Shown here piece after piece: positions 49,403 through 62,400 of a DNA stretch of 64,000 bases. The stretch is from Lepidonotus clava. Lineage: Eukaryota; Annelida; Polychaeta; Phyllodocida; Polynoidae. The DNA is taken from positions 30,420,792 through 30,484,791 of the forward strand of contig OW387135.1 in the NCBI GenBank assembly GCA_936440205.1, read 5' to 3'. The translations under genes were made by a program, and so were the position numbers. The notes beneath the pieces were generated by a model. That model had not been told where the DNA came from and made no database searches. It was given only the letters and a program-made list of their open reading frames with translations. Numbering within the stretch: the first letter of the stretch is position 1; each line of letters begins with the position of its first letter.

Positions 49403-50397
49403 TACGTTTTGCTAATCCTATAGCCCACATACATGTATATAGGCCTAACTGCATGGGCAGATAGACGTGTGGCCTACTCCGACGAGGGAGGCCCATAGCG
49501 CAGTCGAACTGTCGCGGGGACGTCCCGCCACTGCAGAGTCCGTCCGCGGCCTGTTACACATCAGATACATTTGATAAATGATGATAAACTTTACGTATTT
49601 CTCAGAAATTGGGTTAATTCAGCATTAAAGCAATAACATCGAATATGGGGATTGGGACAAAGTTATCAAAATTGTGGAGTTTTATAGAGGGATTGCGCTG
49701 TTCAAGTTTAAGAGGACATCTGCCCATACAGGGGAACTAGGCCTATCTCGATGCTTGTACCCGAACCTGGATATTGCACTATGGCATAACTTCATCACTG
49801 AGTATTGAATAAACTTATAATCCTCTTATAAGCAGGTTACTATGTCACGCTTAAAGCTGAACTATAGGCATTTTTTAGGGGTATCATTATGACAAAGAGA
49901 ACAGATGATAAAGATCTTCGATGAAGAACCTAACGAAGATGAAGACAGAGATATCTAACGCACGTAAACAATATACTATAGCCTACAATCTAATATAGCT
50001 TATAATGAACAATTACGTTCAAAGGGTAATTAAACTAACGATAGTTCACTACATCACATTGCATTGTTGCTTTAGTCCTTCCTAGGTCTAAATGGTGGAT
50101 GTTTATTCAAGAACTGTTTAAAGATTTACTAGAATGGGAACCTTACAATGTTGGATTTATAAGCATGATAGAATCGGTTATGGGCCTACCCGTGATACCG
50201 TACAGGATACCTACAGGTCCATTGGAAAAGCAATTCCATTTCCAACGAAGAACCATTTGGATTTAATGAGATAATCCCCGGCTATATCACTCCAATACAT
50301 TCCCTCAGATGTTCAGATTCTTGGGCGCCGCCAGCCCTGCGTCCATATCAAAATGTCAGTCCATGCCGTCGTTTAATAATCTGATCAGATGTCGTAG

Positions 50398-51300
50398 GTG
50401 AGGTGGTCAGTGATGAGCCGGCCCCTGTGTGGGACTGACCCCACCCCCGGCCAGGTTACCCCCTCAGCGGGCAGGTCAGCGTCACCAGCGGTCAGTGTGA
50501 TAACGTTACACCCCGAGCGGTCAGTCTGTGGTCACTGGGGCCAGGGCGGGGGTCAAGCCAAAGGAACCCAGGGTTTCCTGTTGGAATAATGGCATGTTTG
50601 GACATTTTGGAAGTAATGCGTTATACTATTAGGTCCATAGCGATATCGATAGGATGAATCAAGTCCTTACAAAATGAAGGACAAAGGGGGTTGTCGTGTT
50701 ATTATATCACCCGTTGTTTATATACATGCACACACATTATTCCTTTTTAGGTCCCCATCAAAAAGAAAGAAAAGGAAGAGGGAAGTTCAAGACTCAAATT
50801 TGCCTCTGGGTTAGAAAATGTTTGGAAAAGCCACACTGACGACTGATTTATTTGAAAAATAAAACAACTGTATTTTTCCCCAGTAAATCACAATAGCAGT
50901 AAGAAATAGTTACGATCAATTAACACCCCTAGTGGCCTGCTGTAGCTGTGGTCAAGAGGCAGTTAGGAGATTGTCGGCCTCAAAGTGACCAGAGCCCGGA
51001 GGGGAGGGGTCAGGGCGGGGCAGATAACCTACGGTAGGAGGGGAATCCCTGGAGGTTCCCATCAGAATGGACCCTGGAGGGGTCCAAGGTCTGTAATAAG
51101 CGATTGGCGGTGGCGGGAAGTGGCCAAGTGAGACCTCTAACCGCAATATACGGGCTGGGCTCTGGGTCAGGGTAGATAGGGATTGCCCTGTGTGTCGGGG
51201 TTAGCCAGTTAGGGTGATAACGTAACTTTACTCCATTACCTTGTCCAAGGGTGTCCTCCCCGTAATATGGTTTGCAGAACACATTAATAACCGGAGTGCA
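50398..51300. other. GC-richer intergenic stretch, no gene recognised
   Basis: Runs of GGTCAG and CCCC words with short overlapping open frames on both strands. None has a recognisable domain. The sequence between 51.3 and 53.7 kb is AT-rich without identified features, apart from a YY1-like GGCGGCCATTTTG near 52071. Confidence 0.45.
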
Positions 51301-53799
51301 AGTGATATTCTAAGTTTATCTTTCTGATAACTATAACCATTTCTCTGTCCTCTTGGATTTAAGAGCTTGGGCTACCAATTGCAAATTAGAACATGTACAC
51401 TTTTCATGACTGTGTTTTAATTGGTATGACCACGCGGCTCTAAAAGTTGTCCGGATGGGATGGTTCATTAAGTTACTTTTTTCATATCATTAAACTTAAT
51501 GTTGATTTAAAATTCGCCTTCCCGCGTTAATGATTAAAACATATGTCAGGAGAAAAAGTAGCAACCAGCATTTTCAATCAGGCTGCAATACTAATGGCCT
51601 ACTCAAATCCATATACAAGATATGGAATGAATAATTAATTCACCTGTATCACACTGCAATTTTAACCGTGAATGCCACCAGGCAAATGTCTATAGACAAA
51701 TATGTCCAGCCCAACACTACCAACACGGGGGACCGCACCCATTATGTTTGGTTCATCCCTGGGATACAGTCGCCCAAATCTCAAAAGGACTGCAAGGCAT
51801 TAGAACGTTCACTTAGAGAAAAATAGCTGTTTATGGCGTCGTTGTTTACCATATGCATTGTCATGTTCAGCAGCTCCACCAACACTACACAACACTTTGT
51901 ACGTGCTCAAGTGGTCACAAGATGTGTGGTCCCGCTTTTTGGTCAACTTGCACTTGTCAAATATGCATGAGCCCCTCAAAAAGAGGGCTAAACAAAGGTC
52001 CAAAGGGAACGAGAGGTTCCGCTCGCAGCGCCGCCTCCCAACTGAGCCGGTCATTGTTCCTCATCTGGGGGCGGCCATTTTGTATTGTTATCTTGTTTAG
52101 AACTTTTTAATTCCAGCTCGAGTTACGTGACGAGGCACCCATGTGTGTCTCCTCATTTGGGAGTATGATGTGCGCTTGGTTTGCCGCCATGAATGTGGCT
52201 CCTTTGTAATAATATTTTTTATCACCCAAATAATGTTGTCACCAGGAAACAAAAAATTCATTACTTCTTTCAGTTTATTCATAGTGTGTCTCGCCAAAGA
52301 TGCACGTGTTGAGAGAGAATATCCGAGAATGTATATCATTAGCATCGTCAATTAAGCTTTCGGCGCTTTTAAAAATAATTGCAATAAAAGTGGAACACGT
52401 TTTTAATTATATATGTTCATTTTATGTACGCACTGAAGGTAAAAATTAATAGTAATTAGTGCATCCACATCCTGTGTAATGTCAGGTAAATGGAATGTTG
52501 TCATGGAGGGGCTTCCCCCTTCAAGTTAAGACACACGCCCTCTTTAAAAATTGTAATAGGTCTCACAATATATATTTTTAATCAAGTATCTTCATACATA
52601 AATCACGTTGTGTTATAAAACAGAAATGTACCTGAAAGGGCGACTAGAGACTAAAGTTAATGCAATAAAGTGGGAATAAAGCAGTAAAGGCTGTGGTTAA
52701 ACGTGACAAAGGATATGGCCTGGGTTCTAAAATACCGTGTTAAATATGCGTGGGCCGATATTTGCAGATTGTTGACCCACTTTCTGTGTTTCCACTCGTA
52801 GTATATAGGTCCTATATGGACAAGTTGGGATTGTTGGGTTTGAAAATGCCTTTTTTCCCCTTAATTTTCACTTTGGTACACTTCTGAATATCAAACAACA
52901 GCCCAGATAAGAAGACGCTGATGTGTGACTAATCACAAATACATTAAAATACAAGGAGAGATCTTTGGCCTGGGGCTGGTAGCCAACCGGCCGTTTTCTT
53001 GGACGTCAATATGCCAAGATCTTTTGAACTATAAACCTTATCTTTCATTTGAATCTATGTGTAAATCCGAAAACCTGGTCTACCCCTGACCAGAATATTA
53101 TTATGCATATTTAATTTCTAGAACAGCGACATACAAGTAGGCCCAGGGTGCATATCCGGATACCGATAGTATATAACCAGTGCCGAAGATCGCATTTAGT
53201 TGGCTGCATGAGATTGCTTTGGATGATTGTGAGTATGTATGGCTAAAGTAATACCCTTTGTTTATCCACCTGAAATACGATAAGCGTCTTAAAAAATCAG
53301 AAGTAAAAGACAATCATGATAATGACTCTTCAGTGTTTTAAGAACCTGAAAGACCAACAGGGTCTGTAAGGTTTCCTTAGTAATGAAAGACAAAATCTTA
53401 GAAACCATCGGTGCATGTAGATACCTCCGTCAATAACTATGCATTAAATGATTAATGGGACTTCTAATGAAATCATTGGAAATCAGAAATCAGTTCAATG
53501 GAATTACCTAACTAGTAATGCAAAGACATTCTCTGTTTTACATCAACATAATTCAGACTTATAGGTTATGTAAAGTATTCATCATATATGTTTTGCAAAC
53601 TAAAGGAATAAAGAAATAAAAAATTATAAATGGCCATTGTATAAACTAAAGCGTGCTGATTCTCGACCACTAACCCAGCAGTACCTCCACCCATTTGGTA
53701 AAGACTCCATTTCATCTCTGACCAGAGTTAACTGCTATGGTGTAACCTTTCCGTCTGGAGGACGCTGAATCCTCCTCCAGCTGGGCCGGGAATCCTGAC

Positions 53800-53812
53800 A
53801 GGTCAAAGGTCA
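53800..53812 (+). promoter_or_regulatory. Perfect DR1 nuclear-receptor element
   Basis: AGGTCA-A-AGGTCA is the ideal DR1 bound by HNF4, RXR heterodimers and COUP-TF in animals. Similar but imperfect DR1s lie at 448-460 and 6739-6751. A target gene is not evident in the window. Confidence 0.45.
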
Positions 53813-54721
53813 ACTAGCACCACGTGATCCTGATGGAACGCTGACCTGCTGGCGCTGACACTGGAGGCCCCTGGAGCAGGTTCCCCACCTAATGCCTCCC
53901 GTTCCAAGGCGCTACAATCTTTGTCTGATCTGAAATACCAGTGGTTTATTTATATGTTTCGTGTATGCATGTCAAACCTGCTTTAGGATCAAACAGAAGG
54001 TTGATAATCCCTTGTCCCTGTACCTTTAGAGAGCAGCCTGTCCCTTATTGAGTGTAACTTTAATCAAATAGAAGCAGGACTTGGTTTTACAGCTGACAAT
54101 TGCCAGTTGTCTCGCATTTTCTCATATCAAATCTTCCTGATAGGAGTGACGTGCATGTAGGTAAGAAGTAAAGAGTAGTTCTTGAACTGCATCCACACAC
54201 GTTAAGTAGGACAAAGATCGTTTTGTTATATGTAGCATAAAAGTTCTAGATGACACGTGCCTATGCATTCACTATACATCAGATATACATAGGCCCTCCT
54301 GTCCAGACTTTGGCGAATTAAATACATGTAAGGCCTATATATGTGCGGCACTAAAAGTTTACGTGTTTTCAATAACTCACAGGATTTGCAATTCTCTATA
54401 CTATTAATCACTCAGTATACAAAAAATTGATGTAGATTTATTTTCCACCTATGCATGCATTGCGAATATCAAAGGACAAAACTGTACGCCTACTAACATA
54501 ACTGCTGGGAAAAGATTTGCGTATATATATAGTGTATGTCTTGAAGTTAATCATAATGATGTCCATGCAGCGGGAAATGGAAATTAGACTGAATCTACAC
54601 GTATTATGATTATACTTCACAAACCATATAAGGGAATCCCTGCTCTTGGCGCTACAGGGTTGTCTCCTGGTGCTAGAGCAGGGCGTGAGCAGCTCCGGTT
54701 AGCCCCTCGGAGGCTCCTGTT

Positions 54722-54736
54722 GGGGGGGGGGGGGGG
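54722..54736 (+). repeat. Poly-G run
   Basis: About 15 consecutive G residues inside a GC-rich patch. Confidence 0.9.
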
Positions 54737-54937
54737 AGCGTCCTTCGTTACCGACTCGTTATGGCCGACCTGCAGGTGGCTCTGGAGACAGGCCGACCTT
54801 TGAGTCTGTTTTCCACTAGGCGACTTTGACTTCAGAGAAATGGGTGATTTCTGAATTTTCATTAGAAATAGTATAAATACCCATGTATAACTTTCAACCA
54901 GTCGAAACATGTTGATCCTTGTGCTATACTTATTTGT

Positions 54938-55342
54938 CTACACTACGTTTAATAAATAACAGAGTCGTCCATCAGTTGTGCTTGTCGAGTTTGGTTCCAT
55001 CCACACTTTTATTTCTATGTATGCTATATCCCCATACCATTGGAAGGGTAATTCGAATTCCTTTTTAATGATATATAACATACGTTTAAGAAGCCATTGT
55101 TCATACTTGCGATTTTCGAAATCGGGAGAAACATCGGACAGTTGAATACCGCCTTTGGGCTCACCGACCCGGTCACCTGGTCGCCTGCAGAGAGCCTTAT
55201 TCCAAAGGCTGGTCTGTTTACAGTTGTCTGCGACCTGTCTGAACCCTCTGATAATTGTGCAGAACACGCCCATGGAAACCCAACAGACATACTCATCTGC
55301 AAAACAGGAGATAAATATAGTATATTGACCATGCTGGAATGA
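54938..55342. other. Overlapping open frames of unknown meaning
   Basis: Three frames stay open for 80-110 codons here: two on the minus strand and one on the plus strand. GC content is near 50 percent. No protein family was recognised and no splice-consistent neighbour was found. It may be an old repeat or an unrecognised exon; I do not call a gene. Confidence 0.25.
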
Positions 55343-57556
55343 CCACTATAAGTATAAGGCAGTGGATCTACTCATTCATGTTTATGCCGCTGTACTGGCA
55401 AATAGAAAATATTACATGGTAATATGATATTTCGTTTTTACTTGAAGTATTGAAAAACGGGAAGTTTACCGGGCTTGTATGCCGACATGTAATTCTATCC
55501 GTTCGTCGTGTGACATACCGGAAAACGGCTCTTCAGAGATAGCACTTGCTTTTTTACTTTCGGAAACTTTTTGTATCGTTTTTTCCATACGTGGCGTCGT
55601 TGGTAGTATAGAGACTACATCAGTTATGGAGTTTTGTTTATGCTCTTTTGTTTATGTCTGATTGGTTATGGTGACATAATCATAATGTACACGGATCTAG
55701 ACAATCCCAGAGTTACAGAAAGCAGATGTTAAACTATTTGTCTAATATGACACTTTAAATTCATATGAATTCATATTAATAAATTTTTGTTTATCAAAAT
55801 TCGTAAAGTAACATTCACTGCAACGTCAAACTTTGATATTGAATATTCTCTTAACCAGGACATTTCACATGTTCTCATTTTAGAGTGATTCCTTGTCATA
55901 AGTGGGTTCTGTTTCTTTCTCTCTCCAATGTCTTTCCTCCCCATATGCCACTCCTTCCGTGTGGATACATGATATGACATACGGGAAATGTGACCCTACA
56001 GGCCTTTTACATGTTACAGACCTAGGGGTACTCATCACGTCAAATTGCGGGGTAATTTCCACCTAACTAGGCCCCGCATAGTAATGAAGGCAGGAAAGTG
56101 GGGTTAGGAGAGGGATGGGGGATGCACACACCTTGTTATTTTCTGTGAACTCTAAATACCCAATACTCCTCTCGCCTCCTTACAGCACGTATGCAGGGGA
56201 CAACATTATCACTTTTATGGTGAAATGTAGCAGTTAGCATCCTATGCACAACCCTACTTGTGGAGCATTTAATTTTGAATGGCTACCTTTGAGTGGCAAT
56301 ACGAGGACAACAAAACACTTCGTCTCTGTCAAATCCAGATTAAGATTGAACCTACTGTAGTATGGAAATGGCACAGTTCTGACCGTGTGTAGAATTCAAT
56401 GCAAGTGCTGCATAATCAGAGCAGTAGCAATTATCCAGTAATAACGCTCTGTACCCCTCATTATCAATGAACAAATGACCCTCTCACTTCTGGTGCAGGA
56501 GACGGACGATGTTTTAATGGTAAGACATTAGGTGTATAATTGAGGGTCAGTGCGTGTTGTAATAAGGACCCTGAGGGGGTGGGTCACGGTGGTCGACCTA
56601 CCTGTGGTGATCTACTCCAGGTGGGCCATTCGGAGGGGGACACCTGTGAGGGGGTGGGTCAGCCAATCTCAGCAGGTACCGGGCATTTCGCTAAGTAGGT
56701 AATAATCAGGAGGGTGTGTACCTAAATCAACGCATGCAGCAAGCAGGCAACGGACTGTACAGCATTTAGGAAGTTGTGCAAGGTCATTACGAGCTTTAAT
56801 GTGAGTGTAGGAAAAGTAGGATTGCTGCCACTAATACTGGGCTATCACTAATACATGGTTTTTAGAAGTGACCTCTGACCCTAGAATCAACGACCTGGCC
56901 TCTGCTTTGACCTTCAAACACTGACCCATAGACCTATGTACATGTAACACGTACAGGGACGGGCATAGCTTGGGGACTGAGCATTCCGCAGAGATTAGCA
57001 GGTAGGGGCTAGCCTTCCCCCCGGGCACTGTTATCTTATCGTCCCCTATGTAATACATAGGTCACTGACAGCTGCCAACTGACCCTCCTTGTTGTGTGAG
57101 TGGACCACACAAGGGTAAAATCACGTCCTGCATAAGCTTATAAGCTCCTCTCACTGCCGTGCCAACCGGCCATTTTCGCCTAAATGATTGCATCTTCACC
57201 ATGAAGCCTGTAAAATTCCAAAGAAATAGGCCTATTCAATGTCAATATATATGAGAGTTAAAATTCGATGTTATAGTAACTGTTATTCAGGGAACAAGCA
57301 ACAACGTAAATAAAGTCTCAAATACAATCATGGCTAAGGGTGGGAGATAGTCCTTCTCACAGAGACTATCCCAAACTATCCATTATTATATATCATAATT
57401 GTGGATGTTCGGAGATGTCCTTGATGACCTGTAGTTATTTTTAAATCGTCAAGTGCTATGAAAGTTGATTCCAAATGAGAGACAGAGAATGTGTTCAAAC
57501 CTTTGCAAATACACATATTATATGTGATACATACTATACATGGATCATTTAATCCA

Positions 57557-57948
57557 GATTATGCTAACGTCCTACTGGTAGGACGCCTATACCATGGGTT
57601 TTGTGCTACTTGTTAAAGTTAGTCAAAATATGAATACAATCTAAAATCTTAGTGTAAATATGACCTCAACACCTATAGATCATGAAACATTCCGAATTAG
57701 AACATATCCCACGCAACATCATGTTGCCATGGCAACCAACAATGAGGTAAATTGGCAAATACAGATGATAGAAAAATCAATGTATGTTTTTCCTATGATA
57801 TAATGAATATTTTGGGACAAAATTTGAATTTTAGATAGACCTTATGGAGCTCCATATGCATGCTAATTTTTATTTAAATCAAATAATAATGTTCAGAGAT
57901 ATTGAGAATTTTCTATTGCCGTCCTACATGTAGGACGCTAGCATAATC
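57557..57948. mobile_element. Fold-back MITE, 392 bp
   Basis: The left end GATTATGCTAACGTCCTAC and the right end, complement of GATTATGCTAGCGTCCTAC, are inverted. Each continues into a palindrome of the type GTCCTACATGTAGGAC. It carries GTTGCCATGGCAAC, a perfect RFX X-box palindrome, at 57723-57736. There is no coding capacity. Confidence 0.75.
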
Positions 57949-58407
57949 CACTACACTGTACCTTAATTTTATGCCCTGCATCAATGTGGATACTACATGA
58001 TATAGCATTATTTTGAAGTTTTGTCATCATTTATTCACACATTTTGCATACAAAGTATGTAGTAGATGCCCATATAAATCCAGTATTTAGTACTTTAAAG
58101 CTCTTTTTGTATTTTAGAACAAATTTTTATTTTGCCTTAACACTTTAATGACGGATAAAGGCATATAATCATAGATAACCAATAAATTGGGTTGTTGGTT
58201 ACCATGGTAACCCCTGAATAATAAAGAAGAAATATTTTTTTCGCACCCTCCGAAAGTGGATTTCATAATTATAAGTGGCTTTCCATTTAATGGATTGCTA
58301 GAGTACTTATTTTTAAAATTAATAGCATGATTTATTTGTTATCATATATTTGCCAATAAGGCTCTTTTTAGCATTAGCAAAGGGTTAAATACCATGGAAA
58401 TTATGGT

Positions 58408-58553
58408 AGTGGATTATGCTAGCGTCCTACATGTAGGACGCCCCATATCTCAGCTTCTACTATAGATAGAGACCTAAAATTTTGTATGTGACTTATTATC
58501 TCATATATAGTGCCAGATATAAGATATTTAGAGTTTTGGATCATAATTGACAC
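58408..58553. mobile_element. Truncated second copy of the fold-back family
   Basis: GTGGATTATGCTAGCGTCCT and the ATGTAGGACG palindrome repeat the outer end of the 57.6-kb element. The following bases, including a TAAAATTTTG word, resemble its inner flank. The opposite end is missing. A different, TTAA-targeted element follows at once. Confidence 0.55.
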
Positions 58554-58557
58554 TTAA

Positions 58558-59414
58558 CCCCTTCCACCCCATAAGGCCATATTTGGCCATCACATGGCTG
58601 TTACCCATAAATTGGAACCTATGTTATGGTTATTTTCTAATTGCAAAATAAGTATTTAACCTACAGTCAAAAGGTAAATACCAAAATATTCCTGATGCTC
58701 CAAGGAATCTTCAGCTTTTTAAATTATCCTTCAAAAATAATTAGTTCTTTTAGATTGGATATTTAAGTACAAGACATCCCGCCCAATATAGGGCAAATAT
58801 GGCAAAACCTCGAAATCACCCTCTCAATTGCAATAATTAAGGAATTATATGGGAAAAACTTATTTCTTATGTAATTTTGTGTGAGAACTTGACTTATATG
58901 AAAATTTACAGAGAATTCAATGGCATTTACAGAAATAACCAAATTTTCCTGAATGAGGCATTATGGGAAATTTGCAATGGAATGTTTTTTCTGGGAAATT
59001 ATGCATTTAAGAAAAGTCATTATGTTACCATGGTTACGGAAAAAAGAATATTAAGGGTCAATGGAACATTTATAATGGATAATGAAGAAAATATCTTTGT
59101 TCACCTAATACTTCAAACGGGTAGAGAAATAACCTTCTGAATCAAAAGTTATTGTATTTCTATCATTTTATATAATTAGATATGCCTTCTTTTCCTCATA
59201 AATATGGTTAAGTTCAAGTTGCCGTAACATGGAAAGTAATATGATAATCAGGACTGGGGTGTTTCTATTATACAAGAGGTAGGGCACTTCATACAACCAT
59301 ATCTTAGCTTCTCAAAGGAATATTTTAAAAAGGTTTGCAGCATTTGAAAGCTTACTTTCTCTTGTCTACAGATATTTTCTACCTCATGTTCTCAGGAATA
59401 GAGGGTTGAAGGGG
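58558..59414. mobile_element. piggyBac-type non-autonomous element, 857 bp
   Basis: TTAA lies at 58554-58557 and 59415-59418. The termini are CCCCTTCCACCC on the left and the complement of CCCCTTCAACCC on the right. An 87-codon open frame inside (58877-59140) has no recognisable transposase features. A perfect CArG box CCATATTTGG (58577-58586) and an X-box-like GTTACCATGGTTAC (59024-59037) are present. Confidence 0.7.
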
Positions 59415-59418
59415 TTAA

Positions 59419-62400
59419 GTATAATTTGGGTTAATTAATAGGACTTATTTATTTCTAAAGATTTGTAGCAGGACAGTGTCGTCTAAAATAGTCATTTTAT
59501 GTGTTGACCTTCGGCCTATTTTCATGGCTCTGATATGTAAATGACTGCGGGGCTATATGTGGACAAACCTCATCTCCTCCCATTGAATCAAGTAAAATGA
59601 TGCGTTAAGGGATTTTCACTAGGGCTTTCCCAAATTAGGTAATCAGCAGGCATGCATTGTCCATGGCGTTGTTGATTTTACTGAATAAGCCGAACTCCCG
59701 TTGAGCAGACGACAATGACGACCTTACATGACGTACGTATATCTCCTATTGTCAATGGACTGACACGACGCTGGGGTCGTTACGTCAACATCCGGGGCTC
59801 GGACGGCGGACTACCAGAGGCTTATGGGTAATACTATGACGTCACAGACCGAGTCTCGCTCCAGTGGATGGCGTTCATGCCTGGACGATTTGCCGTACGC
59901 TTTTGAGCTGTTGTAGATTATTTGGCTGGTTGGAGGAATACTGTGCTGTGGTATAATGCGTTATATATAAGCAGCGTGAGGATTGTAATGGCCAAAAGGC
60001 CCAGCAGTTGGTCCTCGTTGGACCCATGGAAGGGGGTGTGGGGAGCGTTTTGTGACGGATCACAATGGTATGACATTATGTGGTTAGCTTTAGATGAGCA
60101 AAGCTGATCCTGGGAAATATTTTGGGGAATGTAGATTTCACAATGGACTGAAGGGTGTCTATGGATTTAAAAACTTTCAATAGAATCCCATTCTATATTG
60201 AGATGGCATGTTTATTTTACAGTGACACTGTGTTGGGATAGGTCGAGACTTACGAAAAGCGCAAACAGGGCTGAAGAATATAAGGTTTGCAATCTTGCTC
60301 CTACATGAGAAATCCCTATACCTTGCTCCTTAGTACATGAAAAATCCCTATACCCCTATACTTACAAAGATCACCGGCAATGGGTCAACCAAGAGAGGCC
60401 GACTTACGTAGAATATTTAGTTGGTATTTACTTGTCTTTTTTTAAGGGCACACATTTCACATCAGAAATTATTGCCTCTAATTATCCAGAATATATTTTC
60501 TTCATCATTATGCATATTTTGCCAAAGCTCATTATCAAAGCTCATTATCTTTGATAACAACACATGTACTTTTGAAATGTTCGGGCCGGAACTTGAACGC
60601 AATAGACTTATTAAATTTTATCAGTTGATTATCTTAATGCATTCCTCTAAATAGTTTCCTTTTGAAATTTTGAATTAGTCTTTTGTACCCATGTTTTTTC
60701 TTCTAACACAAAGCCGGAGACGCACCTCTCCTACTGAGAGGTGTCAGGTGGATTGACAGGTGGGAGAGGAAACTGCTGATAAACTTATTAGCGGGACTGC
60801 CATCAGGTGTGCCGTGTGCTTGCTGCCTTAAGGGTAAAAACCGTGTGTTGGGGGTTAGAAAAGTGACTTGGGGGCGTGTCGTCACTAGGCTTTATATACC
60901 AGCAAACAGGTGAGGCCTGCAGCTATTGCCGCAATACTACACCCAAGAGAGGTAAATGGTGACAGCCCCAGGGCTAATACACATCCGTCGCAGCACTTCT
61001 TTACTCAACACCTTGCTCTTCAACACCTGAAAGCATGGTGTATATAATTATTTACTTCACTTCTATGAATTCCTACGTTTGGGCTTTCATCTTGCTGTAA
61101 CTTTAACACCAACGTCATGCATGATTGTGTGAGGAGAATGCCTGAAAGAGAACTAGAAGGAGTGTTCTAATCAGTTGGTGACTTATCGTGACGTGTTTGA
61201 AGTTCTTGGAGGAAAGCAATTTGAAATATCAAAAGACATCGCTGAATACGTTTCCAAGTGAGATCAAACAACAAATAGACTAGGAAAGGGTGTTTCTGAA
61301 CTCTATATATAACTTTATATAGCTGTGACTGGGAGGAGTGGGAAGAAGGGCTTTGGGCTGGGATGGGTGGGGGTAGTGTAGCCTTGGGGGTACCTTCCAG
61401 CCTAAACACCAGGGGGTTTACCCCGCCCCAAGGCCCTTTCACAGACCATCAAACTCCACCCCACATCTCTCTCATTTATTGTTCGTGCTTGAAGGGGACC
61501 CATGTAGAGCCATGTGGGTTGTAATTTTTAGATGTAAAACTGGCAAAATATTTCCCTTGGACTTTTCACTGTAACAGTGTCATTTTCGAATCCATACATC
61601 ACTATTATTGCGTCATCACCTCCGGGTCTGGTTCCTAGTATACCTATTTGAGGGTAAAGCAGGTGTTCGTTATGGAGGTGTCCTTGTGGTCAGATTCAGG
61701 TAACTGTGTCCACACTTCACACAAAGGCCCCGCCCCTCTATAGCCCTCCACACCAACGGACGTCCATAGTGTAGGTGTTCCTGCCTCTGGAGGGGTGAAA
61801 AACACGGCCACCTTGCGACAATAACCAACTGAAACACAAGTCGCCACTCTCCAGCCTCTCCATTCAGTACTGGTCGCACCGGTGGTTCCCAACGCCTCAG
61901 TTACCGTGTCAAATCATCCAATTACTGTGACAAAGTCCGCCCACCCTGCCCTGCCCCACTCACTCCCTCCTCCACTCAGGTGACCAGGGAGGCCTGGAGG
62001 GGGTGGCCAAAGGCGGCGCGTCTCTGAAGTTGACCATTAATTTAGGTCTGCGGATGTTAATTAGTCCGAACGTGCTATAATTGAACCACAAAAGCCCTCA
62101 GCCCCAGGCAGGCAGGTACTTAAGGACGGCACACTTCAGAACAACGAGCCCTTCTTCTGCTGAACTGCAAGTTTTATTCCAGGTGCCTTCACAAAATGAA
62201 TACTCTATCCAAAGTAGGATACTATTTTCCATTCAGAAAATTTAGTATGATAATTGCAGGGTTCATGGTTACCTGTAATTACTCACCAGTATTTAATGAT
62301 AGATTCAGGCATTACCTTGATCGAAAGTAAATCATACTTTCAAACAGCTCTTTGTGTGTCAACTGAACCGTGATATTGCATTTCTGCCCCAGCTTAGTAC

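Noticed and set aside
54938-55342. Overlapping open frames on both strands, considered as an exon
   Set aside because: No family was recognised on either strand and no phase-consistent neighbouring exon was found, so it is listed only as an unexplained open region.
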